From an uncultured Fretibacterium sp. (lineage in GTDB: Bacteria > Synergistota > Synergistia > Synergistales > Aminobacteriaceae), in contig NZ_CALIAA010000239.1 in NCBI RefSeq assembly GCF_938040765.1, forward strand, positions 1-32,564: a stretch of DNA of 32,564 bases, read 5' to 3'. A model generated the notes under the pieces. The model had not been told where the DNA came from. It made no database searches and worked only from the letters and a program-made list of their open reading frames with translations. Of the stretch, positions 1 through 7,593 are shown piece after piece. Position numbers and translations under genes: made by a program. Every line of letters begins with the position of its first letter. The first letter of the stretch is position 1.

Positions 1-112
1 AAATCCTGTTCAAGCCGCCGTACCACAGCGACAGCATCACCTCGTCGGTCAGCGCCGCCTTGGCCTCCTCACTGCACGGCCCAAGGCTTTTGACCTCCGT
101 AAACGTCTCCAT
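1..112 (-). CDS. Unidentified protein, N-terminal 37 residues only
   Basis: A gene reads leftward out of the window from ATG at 112-110. The visible N-terminus starts METFTEVKSLGPCSEEA and continues through a DEVMLSLWYGG stretch. A GGAGG lies about 10 bases upstream of the ATG. The frame stays open upstream to another ATG at 280, but that one has no ribosome binding site and the extension has a weaker third-position GC bias, so the 112 start is preferred. No family is recognised from 37 residues. The 214 bases between this gene and the next (113-326) show no further gene or clear terminator. Confidence 0.55.
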   Translation of the reverse strand, partial: METFTEVKSLGPCSEEAKAALTDEVMLSLWYGGLNRI

Positions 113-326
113 CGGCCTCTCGCCTCCATGATATGCGAATCCCCCGGCTATCGGAATCGCTTTTCTTCGCGTCCTTCCGGTCTCCCCCAAAGGCCGCGAC
201 AGCTTTGTCGAGACATCGGCCGCGGTTATTCCCCGCACATCAACCGCATTCTCATGATGTCCTTCGTCTCGAACCGCCATGGTGCCACACCCGAGGCTCA
301 ACGCGTCCCAACACGGCTTCCCCGGC

Positions 327-1109
327 CTACGCCCCGTCGGTCAGTCCCAGCTCGGCGCAGGCCCTCAGGATCCCTCCCGCATCGATGTCGTCCGTCACGA
401 GGTCGGCCGCGGCCTTGACCGCGTCCGGGGCGCCCCCCACCGCGACCCCGACGGACGCGCCGCGCAGCATCTCCGCATCGTTGGCCCCGTCGCCGAACGC
501 GACGACGTCGCCGGGAGCGAACCCGAGACGGCGCGCGGCCTCCAGGATGCCCCTCCACTTCGAGGTCCCGGCCGGACGCGCCTCGATGAAATGCTGCGTG
601 CGGTCGAGCACGACGCCCTCGATCGGTTCCCGGAAGAGCGGGGACGCGGAGGGATCGGGCGAGAAGGAGTACATCAGGAACGCTCGGCGCAGCTCCGCCA
701 CGGGCCGGATGCAGGGGTATCCCGCCTGCCCGTCGAGGTAGTCCCTGACGGCCTCGTCCTCGTCGTCCATGTAGACGCAGCGGTCGTCGAGCGCCGCGGA
801 ACGGACGAACCCCTCCGACACCGTCCCGCGCAGGCGGCGGAGCGCCCCTTCGGGGAGCCATACCGCGCTCAGGACCTCCGTGCCGTTCAGGATGTGGGCG
901 CCGCAGCAGCAGACGAGGAGCCCGATGCCCAGCTCTTCGGCCACCCCGCGGGCCAGAAAGGCTCCCCGGGCCGTCGCGATGGCCGGGACGTGCCCGTTCC
1001 GCCGCAGCAGCTCCACGGCCCTGCGCGTGGCGTCGGGAATGTGGCCGGTTCCCCCCGCGTAGCTTACCAGGGTGCCGTCGATATCGAAGAACACGTACCT
1101 GCGCCCCAT
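327..1109 (-). CDS. HAD-superfamily (Cof-like, type IIB) phosphatase
   Basis: This 260-residue protein has the full HAD motif set. Motif I is FFDIDGTL with nucleophile Asp9 and acid/base Asp11, motif II is Thr46 in ATAR, motif III is Lys194, and motif IV is GDGANDAEM at 206-214. The long insert between motifs II and III matches the type IIB (Cof) cap, whose members hydrolyse phosphate esters such as sugar phosphates or nucleotides in the cytoplasm. It starts 4 bases after the stop of the short CobU-like gene, so it is probably the third gene of the cobS unit. From that position I infer it may dephosphorylate a cobalamin intermediate in place of CobC, but Cof-type sequences do not reveal substrate. 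Family assignment is secure; role is not. Confidence 0.85.
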   Translation of the reverse strand: MGRRYVFFDIDGTLVSYAGGTGHIPDATRRAVELLRRNGHVPAIATARGAFLARGVAEELGIGLLVCCCGAHILNGTEVLSAVWLPEGALRRLRGTVSEGFVRSAALDDRCVYMDDEDEAVRDYLDGQAGYPCIRPVAELRRAFLMYSFSPDPSASPLFREPIEGVVLDRTQHFIEARPAGTSKWRGILEAARRLGFAPGDVVAFGDGANDAEMLRGASVGVAVGGAPDAVKAAADLVTDDIDAGGILRACAELGLTDGA

Positions 1110-1113
1110 GCCA

Positions 1114-1494
1114 TCACCCCTTCATCCGAACGGGGATCCCCGCCCAGACCCGGTCGACGGTCTCCGCCTCCCGCGCCAGGAACTGGTACAGAAACCCCGT
1201 CTCGTCCCGCCAGCGCCGCTCGAACGGGTCCATGGGGACGATGCCGCCCCCGATCTCGTCGCCGATCAGGACGCACCGCCTCAGGCGCTCCATGCGCGCC
1301 TCAAAAAACGCCCGCACGTCGGAGCCGCGCAGCAGCAGGGTACGGACGCCGTCCTGAAGGTTGATCACGACCGCCGCGTCCGTCATGGACTCGGGCTCGT
1401 CGCGGCTCAGGTCGCAGAGGGCGGCGAAGGGCCCGTAGAGCGATTCGGCACAGGCCCGCTTGCCCATGTACCGCCCCCCGAGGATCAGGTGCAT
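1114..1494 (-). CDS. Short CobU-like cobinamide kinase paralogue (126 aa)
   Basis: The protein opens with a P-loop (GGRYMGKR, residues 6-13). It carries the CobU C-terminal signature GDEIGGGIVPMDPFERRWRD near residues 78-97, then the usual tail ending in a WAGIP-like strand. It is much shorter than canonical CobU (about 180 aa) and lacks the central HxxxR segment that carries the guanylylated histidine. It should therefore be unable to do the classical guanylyltransferase step, though ATP binding or kinase activity remains possible. ATG at 1494 is chosen because GAGGTG lies 6 bases upstream; a GTG at 1503 overlapping the cobS stop is the alternative. As I recall, similar short CobU-like proteins occur in Clostridia beside a full CobU, as here (2449-3021). 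Confidence 0.75.
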   Translation of the reverse strand: MHLILGGRYMGKRACAESLYGPFAALCDLSRDEPESMTDAAVVINLQDGVRTLLLRGSDVRAFFEARMERLRRCVLIGDEIGGGIVPMDPFERRWRDETGFLYQFLAREAETVDRVWAGIPVRMKG

Positions 1495-1499
1495 CGCCG

Positions 1500-2258
1500 T
1501 CACCTCAGGGCGGCCAGGGCCAGGAGCATCGCCGTCTCCGAGAGCTCCGCGAACGCGCCCAGCAGATCCCCCGCAATACCGCCGAACCCCCTCGTGCAGC
1601 AGCGTCCCCAGAGCAGCAGGACGGCGAGCCAGACGGCGGGGAGGACCAGTGCGCGCACGCCCTCGAGCCCCGCGAGAGCCGCGGCGAACGCCCCGGCTCC
1701 GAGGATGAGGACAGCGGTGTGGCGCGGCGTCCTCGCCGCACCCAGCGCACGGGCCAGCCCGTCGTCCCTGGCGAACGGAAGCGCGTTCAGCAGCAGGCCA
1801 AGCCCCAGGCGCGACCAGACGGGGATCGCGGCCAGGAGGCCCAGCGGCGTCACGCCCACCGGACGGGCGAAGAGTTCCGCGAAGACGGCGCTCTGCAGGA
1901 GCGAGACGGCGACGCAGCCCGTCACGGCGAACGCGCCGGAATGGGGGTCCGACAGGATTCTCAGGCGCGTCTCCCGGTCCCTGCGGGAGAAGATGGCGTC
2001 GCAGGAATCCATGAGTCCGTCCCTGTGGAGCCCCCCCGTGACGGCAAGGACGACAAGCCCCATGAGGACGCCCCTCAGGAGGGGCGTCACGTCCCAGCAC
2101 GACAAAAGGAGGAAGGCCGCAAGCCACGCCGCGGCGAGCACAAACCCCACCAGGGGAAGCGCGAGGCTGAAAAAACGCGTGTTCCGCTCCGTCCAGTCCG
2201 GCCTCGGCACGGGCAGTACCGTCAGAAAGGAGCAGGCGATCAGAAAAGACCGTATCAT
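1500..2258 (-). CDS. cobS: Adenosylcobinamide-GDP ribazoletransferase (cobalamin synthase)
   Basis: CobS is an integral membrane enzyme that joins adenosylcobinamide-GDP to alpha-ribazole (phosphate), the last assembly step of cobalamin. The 252-residue product starts MIRSFLIACSFLTVLPVP, the characteristic CobS N-terminus. It has several hydrophobic helices and the family motif GGLHRDGLMDSCDAIFS with its acidic cluster, followed by RILSDPHSGAFA. The start at 2258 fits homologues; AAGGAGG lies 13 bases upstream, slightly far. An in-frame ATG at 2291 would add 11 lysine-rich residues but has no ribosome binding site. The short CobU-like gene begins 6 bases beyond the stop, indicating co-transcription. 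The upstream DNA holds a palindromic repeat and the divergent promoter region shared with cobU. Confidence 0.9.
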   Translation of the reverse strand: MIRSFLIACSFLTVLPVPRPDWTERNTRFFSLALPLVGFVLAAAWLAAFLLLSCWDVTPLLRGVLMGLVVLAVTGGLHRDGLMDSCDAIFSRRDRETRLRILSDPHSGAFAVTGCVAVSLLQSAVFAELFARPVGVTPLGLLAAIPVWSRLGLGLLLNALPFARDDGLARALGAARTPRHTAVLILGAGAFAAALAGLEGVRALVLPAVWLAVLLLWGRCCTRGFGGIAGDLLGAFAELSETAMLLALAALR

Positions 2259-2294
2259 ATCGATGATCCGCGCCTCCTTCTTCTTGCTCATTAC

Positions 2295-2345
2295 GCAGGG
2301 GCGCTGCCCCTGCACCCCGCAAGGGGACAGCGCCCCCTTGACCCC
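2295..2345. repeat. REP-like double palindrome upstream of cobS
   Basis: There are two adjacent hairpins. The first has GCAGGGGC at 2295-2302 and GCCCCTGC at 2306-2313 (8-bp perfect stem, 3-base loop). The second has CAAGGGG at 2320-2326 and CCCCTTG at 2334-2340 (7-bp stem). It is GC-rich and sits between the divergent cobS and cobU starts without matching either reading frame. The arrangement resembles dispersed intergenic palindromes; copy number cannot be judged from this window. Confidence 0.6.
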
Positions 2346-2448
2346 ATACCAAAAAACGGATAACGTCATTGTACACGTGAAACTTAAAACAATATTAAGA
2401 TCTGCTGGAAAAAGTGGGATCAAAATAAGGAGGAACGCTGACAACAAA
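2346..2448 (+). promoter_or_regulatory. AT-rich promoter region between cobS and cobU
   Basis: This is a markedly AT-rich stretch in otherwise GC-rich DNA. On the plus strand TTGTAC (2369-2374) is followed after 18 bases by TATTAA (2393-2398), a plausible but imperfect sigma-70 promoter for cobU. On the minus strand TACAAT occurs but lacks a good -35. AAGGAGG at 2427-2433 precedes the cobU ATG. No B12-box or cobalamin riboswitch fold was recognised. Confidence 0.35.
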
Positions 2449-3021
2449 ATGTTCGTCTTTGTCTCGGGAGCGGTACGCAGCGGAAAGAGCGAGTGGGCCG
2501 AGCGGGCCGCGATGGCGCTCTCCCCGTCGGGACCGCGCGTCTACCTGGCCACGGCGTGCGTCCTCGACAACGAGATGCGCTGCCGCGTCGAGCTCCACCA
2601 AACGGCGCGGCAGGGGCGCGGCTTCTCGACGCTCGAGCGCCCCCGGGACCTGGAGGGCGTCCTTCCCTCGCTGCCGCGGGACGCGACGGTCCTGCTGGAG
2701 TGCCTGGGCAACTGGACGGCCAACGAGCTCTTCGGCGAGGACGGAGGCATCGAGGAAGCGGAGAGGACCGCCGGGAAGATCCACAGCACGGCCCTGATGC
2801 TGCGGGACCGCACGGCCAACCTGCTGATCGTGTCGAACGACGCGTTCTGCGACGGCATACGCCACGATGCGGGGACCGACGCGTACCTCCGCGTCCTGGG
2901 CGCGCTCCACGTCCTCCTGGCGAAGGAGGCCGACGCCGCCGTGGAATGCGCCTTCGGGCTTCCCAGGCTGGCCAGGGGCGCCATGCCGGGAATTTTGCCG
3001 GGGGCCTTGTCGGGGATCTGA
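2449..3021 (+). CDS. cobU: Adenosylcobinamide kinase / adenosylcobinamide-phosphate guanylyltransferase
   Basis: CobU phosphorylates adenosylcobinamide and then transfers GMP to it, producing the CobS substrate. The 190-residue protein is full length. It has the P-loop SGAVRSGKS at residues 6-14, the LATA segment followed by DNEMRCRVELHQ containing the expected guanylylated His50, the STLERP motif at 60-65, and LLECLGNWTANELF matching the Walker-B-like region. The tail LIVSNDAF...AKEADAAVECAFGLP is typical. ATG at 2449 follows AAGGAGG by 15 bases, longer than usual, but no alternative start fits. It is divergent from cobS and its short paralogue and is not obviously in an operon with the following gene, 210 bases downstream. 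Confidence 0.93.
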   Translation: MFVFVSGAVRSGKSEWAERAAMALSPSGPRVYLATACVLDNEMRCRVELHQTARQGRGFSTLERPRDLEGVLPSLPRDATVLLECLGNWTANELFGEDGGIEEAERTAGKIHSTALMLRDRTANLLIVSNDAFCDGIRHDAGTDAYLRVLGALHVLLAKEADAAVECAFGLPRLARGAMPGILPGALSGI

Positions 3022-3231
3022 GGGAAAGGCCGCGCGCGGCATTACGTTATAATGTTGGCGTAACGGCGGAGGAGGCCGGCTGAAGAAGCGCGGGAGATTT
3101 TTGCCTGCAGATGTTCTGCATCTTTTCCTTGGCAAGGCATGCGTTTTTGTTTCAATCAGCGCTTCCGTTTGGGACTCCATGGACTCGAGCGATTCAATCG
3201 CTGTTTTTCCGGGAAGGGGCTCAAGTTCCTG
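3022..3231 (+). promoter_or_regulatory. Intergenic leader upstream of the Rad50-like gene
   Basis: This stretch holds a 12-base palindrome GCCGCGCGCGGC, a perfect TATAAT at 3048-3053 with no good -35, and a hairpin TGCAGA/TCTGCA (3106-3120) followed by a short T-rich run. A second hairpin AGCGAT/ATCGCT (3188-3202) is followed by GTTTTT. It also contains one diverged copy of a dispersed repeat (3149-3166). The hairpin/T-tract pairs could terminate cobU transcription or attenuate the downstream gene. Confidence 0.4.
3149..3166 (-). repeat. Diverged copy of a short dispersed intergenic repeat
   Basis: On the plus strand this reads GTTTCAATCAGCGCTTCC, matching 15 of 18 positions of the copy at 23697-23714, which in turn matches 17 of 18 of the copy at 32481-32500. 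All three lie outside genes. This is the least similar copy and could be coincidental. Confidence 0.35.
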
Positions 3232-6200
3232 ATGATGCGTATCCTTCAAATAAAAATGATCTGCGACGGCACCCCCCCGGAGGAACGAACCCTCGACCTC
3301 TCCGGCTCCGGGGTCCTTTCCTCCGGGGCGTTCGGAAGCGGGGCGGCGCTGCTCGAAGCGCTCTGCCTCGCCCTGTATGGGCGCGGCGTCCCCCGCCCCG
3401 TGGGGACCCCCTCCCCGCTCGACGGCGAGGAAGGAGAAAAAGAGGAATGTGAGGTCGAGGCCGTCTTCGAGGCCGGGGATGAGGGAGGCCGCCCCGTCCG
3501 ATACCGGGCTGCCTGTACCCTGAGCCGCGGCGGGGAGGGGGTCGTGCCCGCACGGAGGACCCTCCGCCGGATCGAGGAGGGGACGAAGGAGCGGGACGCG
3601 TCCGAGCCGATCGAGGAGGTCACGGGGCTCTCCTTCGAGGCGTTTCTGCGTTCGGCCCTGCTGAGGCGGGACGCCTTTTCCGCCCTCCTGAGGACGGAGC
3701 CCGAGACCCGAGCCCCGATGCTGGATGTCCTGTTCGGGGACGGTCTTTACCCCCGCACCGAGTCCCTGGCCTACGAAAAGTTCAGGGCGGAAAAAGCGGA
3801 GCGGACGGCCCGGGGCGAGGCCCGGAGCCCAACCCCGGCGGCAGGGGAAACGGAGGACCTGAGGCGTGAGCTGTCCTCGGTCCTGCGGGAACTGGCCGAC
3901 AGAGGAAGGGAACGGCCGCGGAGCGTCTCGGCCCCCTCCGAGGGGGAGGGGCTCGCGCAAGCGGAGCGGGACCTCCAGGACCTGGACCGGAGAAGGGCGG
4001 AGTGGGAGAAGGAGATGGCGCTCTTCGCCCCGGACCGGCGACGGCTGGACCAGGCCCGCCAGGCCCTGGAGCTTGGAGATGCCTACCATACGCTCTCCCT
4101 GATGCGCAAGGAACAGGAACGGGACAGGCTGGAGCAGCTGAGCCTCAGCGCCGACATGAACCGCTGCCGCGATGAGGCGCAGACCGCCGAGGAGGCGTTC
4201 TGCCTGGCGGAGGTGACCCTCCGGGACCGCATCGTCGCGCAAAAAAGGCTGACGGATACGGTGCGGACGGTCCGGGAGCTGGATCAGCAGAGCCAGGAAC
4301 GCCAGAACGCCGTCAAGGAGGCACGCGCGCAGCTCCAGGCCCTGGAGACGAGGCTGAGCGCCGTCTCCGTGCGGGCGGAACAGGAGCAGGCCGCACTGGA
4401 GAAGACCGGGGTCTCGCTCCGGGAGGCGCGCAAGTACCTTCAGATCAACGCGGCCGACGAGAAGCTCGCCCCTGCCCTCGAGGGCATACGCAAGTGCTTC
4501 GGCCTGTTCTCTCGCTCGCAGGAGAACCGTCAGGCGCTGAGGGAGAGCTACGACAACGCCCTGCGGAGACGGCAGGACGCCCAGAACACGCTGAACGACA
4601 GGCAGGCGATGTTCTCGGACATCACGCATCGGTTCGGAATCGTCGAGAAGAACTTCGAGAGGGCCCAGGCGTTTTTCGGGGCGAGCCTGAAGGGGAAGCC
4701 CATGGAGGAATGGCGCGAGATCTGCACCGTGGGCGAACGGCGCATTCAGGAGATGGACCGGCTGGCGGCGAACCTGAACCGGGAGCGCGAGATTCAGGAG
4801 GAGGTGCGTCAGCTCCTGGACCGCCGTTTGAAGATGGAGAACGAGCGCAGGGAGCTGGGCATCAAGGAGACCGAGCGGGCCGCGCGGATCGAGAGGGCGC
4901 AGGCGGCCCTGCGCCCGCTTGAAAAGCGCCTGGAGATGCTGCGGCGCGTGGACGCGCTGGACGAGGACATGCGCACCTTTCTTCAGGACGGGTCCCCCTG
5001 TCCTCTCTGCGGCTCCCTGACCCACCCCTATGCGGGGGGGCTCTTTCCGGACTCGGGCGCGGCGCGGCAGCAGCTTCTCGACGCGAGGCAGGAGCTCGAT
5101 GCGCTGAAGGAGGAGGCCGCGGCCCGCCAGACCCAGGCTGCGGGGCTCGAGGAGAAAATCCTGTCCGCCGCCCGGGACGAGGAGGAGCTTCAAAGGGAAC
5201 TCGCCCTGCTGAACGACGCGATAACCGAAGGGGTCACCTCGCTGGGACTGAAGCTCGGCGTCGGCGTCTCGCCCCTCGAGGAGCTGGCGCGCGTCCGCCA
5301 GAGGACCAGGGACCAGATGCAGAGGGCCTACGACGTCCTGACGGCCGCGGAACAGGCCGAGCGGGAGCTGATGGCCGCCAAGGACGCGCTGGAGCGCATC
5401 CGGGGCAGTCAGGAGGAACTGACGCGCTACCATCAGGAGGCGCTCTCCGGCCTCAAGCAGAGCCAGGGGGAGGCCGAGCGCCTGGAGAAGGAGATCCGGA
5501 GCCACGAGGAGTCCTTCAACAGCGTGCGCAGGGAGCTCATCGGCCAGGTCTCCCTCTTCGGCTACAAAACCCTTCCGGACGACAACCCCGGGCAGCTCCT
5601 GGAGCTTCTGACCACGCGCTCCGCCGCATGGGAGCGGAGGGCGGAGGAAAAGGAGAGGCTGGAGCGGGCCCTTTGTACGGAGCAGGCCTCCCTTCTGGCC
5701 CTTCAGAAGGAAAAGGACGGGCTCAGGGCCGAGGCCGTGGGCAAGCTGGATCTCGTCAAACACCTCGAGACGGAAAGGGACGCCCTGCAGCAGCAGCGCA
5801 TCGTCCTCTTCGCCTCGAAGGACCCGGAGACCGAGGAGCGCCGCATGGAGGAGTCCGTCCGAGAGCTGCGCAGCCAGCTGGATCTGCGCCGGGAGGCCCG
5901 CAACGAGAGCCGCGCCCGCCTGGACGGGATCATGATCCGCCTGCACGATCTGGAGACGGTGCAGGCGACGAGGCGGGAGCTGCTTCAGCGGGAGGAGATC
6001 GCCTTCGGCAAGAGCCTGCTCGCCAAGGGGTTCCGCAGCGAGGACGATTACCTCTCCGCGTGTCTGCCGGAGGAGAAGCGCAGGACGCTTCAGGAGCGCA
6101 TGAGGGAACTGTCGAGGACCGGCTTCGAGATCGGCGCCTCTCAGGACGACGCCCGGTTCGCGCAGGAGGAGCTCCGCAGCCGTTCCCTGTCCGCGGCCGG

Positions 6201-6702
6201 GAGGCCGCTCAAGGGGCTCGCCGATCTGATGGAGCGGGCCGGGACCCTTTATCTGGAGCTGGGTCCGGACGACGAGGGAGAGAGGCTCTATCGGGAATAC
6301 GGGGACGCCCTGCGTCGGCGCGTCCCTGCGGACGCCGCCGGCCGGGGGGAACCGGACGCCGCGCTGCGGGCCTATGCGCGGGACCTCGCCTTCGAGTCCG
6401 TCCTGAGGCGTGCCAACGACCTCCTGTCGAGGGGACAAACCTCGCTCCGCATCCTTCGGGAGGAAAAGGGGGCGGGGAAGTCCTTCGGGCTCATCCTGAA
6501 GGGGGACGCGGCGGGGGAACTCCCGGAGCGTGAGGCGCGCATCGCGTCCCTGGCGCTGGCCTGGGGGCTGTGCGACCTGTTCCGCCGGGAGGGCGGAGGG
6601 GCGAACCTCAGGGTCCTGGACCGTCATCCGAACGGAGAGGATGCGGAGGAGGCCGCCCTTATGGACGCCCTGTGCGAGGAGGGGGAATGCGTGTGCCCGT
6701 AA
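3232..6702 (+). CDS. SbcC/Rad50-like zinc-hook protein with degenerate ATPase motifs
   Basis: The 1156-residue protein has SbcC architecture. A short N-terminal ATPase-half remnant ends in ALCLALYG (residues 43-50). Long Glu/Arg/Gln-rich coiled coils follow on each side of a CPLC zinc hook (Cys590, Cys593) near the midpoint, then a C-terminal half (about 1080-1156). Active SbcC/Rad50 needs Walker A, an LSGGE signature and Walker B. Here Walker A reads GAFGSGAA (32-39) with the lysine replaced by alanine. The signature position reads LPERE (1097-1101) before IASLALAWGLCDL. The Walker B region reads LRVLDR with arginine replacing the catalytic glutamate. The frame is uninterrupted, so this is not a simple pseudogene. 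No SbcD/Mre11 nuclease is adjacent; the GNAT gene overlaps its end. ATG 3232 or 3235 is the likely start (GAAGGGG upstream). I infer a structural or DNA-tethering role rather than ATP-driven repair. Confidence 0.8.
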   Translation: MMRILQIKMICDGTPPEERTLDLSGSGVLSSGAFGSGAALLEALCLALYGRGVPRPVGTPSPLDGEEGEKEECEVEAVFEAGDEGGRPVRYRAACTLSRGGEGVVPARRTLRRIEEGTKERDASEPIEEVTGLSFEAFLRSALLRRDAFSALLRTEPETRAPMLDVLFGDGLYPRTESLAYEKFRAEKAERTARGEARSPTPAAGETEDLRRELSSVLRELADRGRERPRSVSAPSEGEGLAQAERDLQDLDRRRAEWEKEMALFAPDRRRLDQARQALELGDAYHTLSLMRKEQERDRLEQLSLSADMNRCRDEAQTAEEAFCLAEVTLRDRIVAQKRLTDTVRTVRELDQQSQERQNAVKEARAQLQALETRLSAVSVRAEQEQAALEKTGVSLREARKYLQINAADEKLAPALEGIRKCFGLFSRSQENRQALRESYDNALRRRQDAQNTLNDRQAMFSDITHRFGIVEKNFERAQAFFGASLKGKPMEEWREICTVGERRIQEMDRLAANLNREREIQEEVRQLLDRRLKMENERRELGIKETERAARIERAQAALRPLEKRLEMLRRVDALDEDMRTFLQDGSPCPLCGSLTHPYAGGLFPDSGAARQQLLDARQELDALKEEAAARQTQAAGLEEKILSAARDEEELQRELALLNDAITEGVTSLGLKLGVGVSPLEELARVRQRTRDQMQRAYDVLTAAEQAERELMAAKDALERIRGSQEELTRYHQEALSGLKQSQGEAERLEKEIRSHEESFNSVRRELIGQVSLFGYKTLPDDNPGQLLELLTTRSAAWERRAEEKERLERALCTEQASLLALQKEKDGLRAEAVGKLDLVKHLETERDALQQQRIVLFASKDPETEERRMEESVRELRSQLDLRREARNESRARLDGIMIRLHDLETVQATRRELLQREEIAFGKSLLAKGFRSEDDYLSACLPEEKRRTLQERMRELSRTGFEIGASQDDARFAQEELRSRSLSAAGRPLKGLADLMERAGTLYLELGPDDEGERLYREYGDALRRRVPADAAGRGEPDAALRAYARDLAFESVLRRANDLLSRGQTSLRILREEKGAGKSFGLILKGDAAGELPEREARIASLALAWGLCDLFRREGGGANLRVLDRHPNGEDAEEAALMDALCEEGECVCP

Positions 6703-7565
6703 AGCCGATGCCGAACGCCCCCTCCCCGGAGAATCCGATGGGGAGAGAGGCGGAGAGAACGGAGGCGGGGCGGCAGGGGTTCGATGCCGTCCTGGACAAC
6801 CTGGAGTTCTTTCTGACGCGGCTCAGGGGATTGTCCTGCTGCAGGTCCGTCGACCTTCCGGGGGGCGGGTTCTGTCTCTTCACGGGGTCCGACTCGGCCT
6901 CGGAGAACTGGGTTTTTCGCCGCGGCGCAGCCCCGGACGAGGAGGCGGTCCATGCGGCGCTTCGCTTCTTTGGGGAGTGCGCGACGACCGGGGAGGGTGC
7001 GGCCCCCTTCATCTGGCCCCTTCCCGAGGGCGGCGGGGTCCTCCCGCGGTTCGGGCTTCCGGAGAGGGGACGTCTTCTGGCCATGAGCCGCGGGTGCGTC
7101 GGTCCCGCGGACGCACCCGCCGATGGCGGGGTCCCGGAGGCCTCGTTCGTTCCGGTTTTGGACGAGGCGGGCGCCGAGCGCTGGGCCGAGACCATGTGGC
7201 AGGGCTTCGGCGCCGGGCCCGGCGCACCCGGAAACCTGCACGTCCTGGTCCGCGGGATGCGGGCCGACGGAACCCTGACGCTCGTGACGGCCCGCATCGA
7301 GGGGCAGGACGCGGGGACCTTTCTCCTGGCCTCGGCCCCCTCCTCGCCCGCTGCCGGCGTCTATTACTTTGCGGTACCGCCGCGGTATCGGCGGCGCGGC
7401 GTGGCGACCGCCATGATGGCGGAGATCCTGAGGATCGTCCGCCGCGGGGGGAAGCGGCAAGTCCTGCTCCAGGCGACGCCCTCGGGCGTCCCCTTCTACC
7501 TCGCCGCCGGGTTCGGAGCGCTGGGGGAAATCCCCCTATTCTCCGCCAGCGACGACGTATTCTGA
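6687..7565 (+). CDS. GNAT-family N-acetyltransferase with extra N-terminal domain
   Basis: The C-terminal third carries the acetyl-CoA binding motif of GNAT enzymes: a YYFAVPP strand, then RYRRRGVATAMMAEIL with the pyrophosphate-binding RRRGVA loop. It is followed by the later GNAT elements LLQATPSG and FYLAAGFGALGE. The first 150 or so residues (after a Pro-rich start) match no family I recognise and may set substrate specificity. Total length is 292 residues. ATG at 6687 is preferred because AGGAGG precedes it by a few bases; it overlaps the end of the Rad50-like gene by 16 bases, implying coupled translation. The substrate cannot be inferred. The gene ends 28 bases from the convergent flavoprotein gene. 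Confidence 0.75.
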   Translation: MRVPVKPMPNAPSPENPMGREAERTEAGRQGFDAVLDNLEFFLTRLRGLSCCRSVDLPGGGFCLFTGSDSASENWVFRRGAAPDEEAVHAALRFFGECATTGEGAAPFIWPLPEGGGVLPRFGLPERGRLLAMSRGCVGPADAPADGGVPEASFVPVLDEAGAERWAETMWQGFGAGPGAPGNLHVLVRGMRADGTLTLVTARIEGQDAGTFLLASAPSSPAAGVYYFAVPPRYRRRGVATAMMAEILRIVRRGGKRQVLLQATPSGVPFYLAAGFGALGEIPLFSASDDVF

Positions 7566-7593
7566 CGCGTCCGGCGCGGCGTCCGCCCGGCGC

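Noticed and set aside
113..280. N-terminal extension of the left-edge gene from ATG 280
   Set aside because: The frame is open but has no ribosome binding site and weak coding bias, while ATG 112 has a good GGAGG.
2295..2448. Cobalamin riboswitch upstream of cobS/cobU
   Set aside because: No B12-box or multi-stem junction of the required length was recognised; only simple hairpins and an AT-rich promoter region are present.
3310..3390. Frameshift hiding a normal Walker A in the Rad50-like gene
   Set aside because: All residues around the motif align with SbcC in the same frame up to ALYG, and the C-terminal motifs are also altered, so a local sequencing error does not explain it.
2395..6627. 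Very long open frame antisense to the Rad50-like gene
   Set aside because: It is the mirror of a high-GC gene: biased composition removes stops, and its protein is Leu/Pro/Arg-rich low-complexity text without domains. Similar long antisense frames lie over most genes here.
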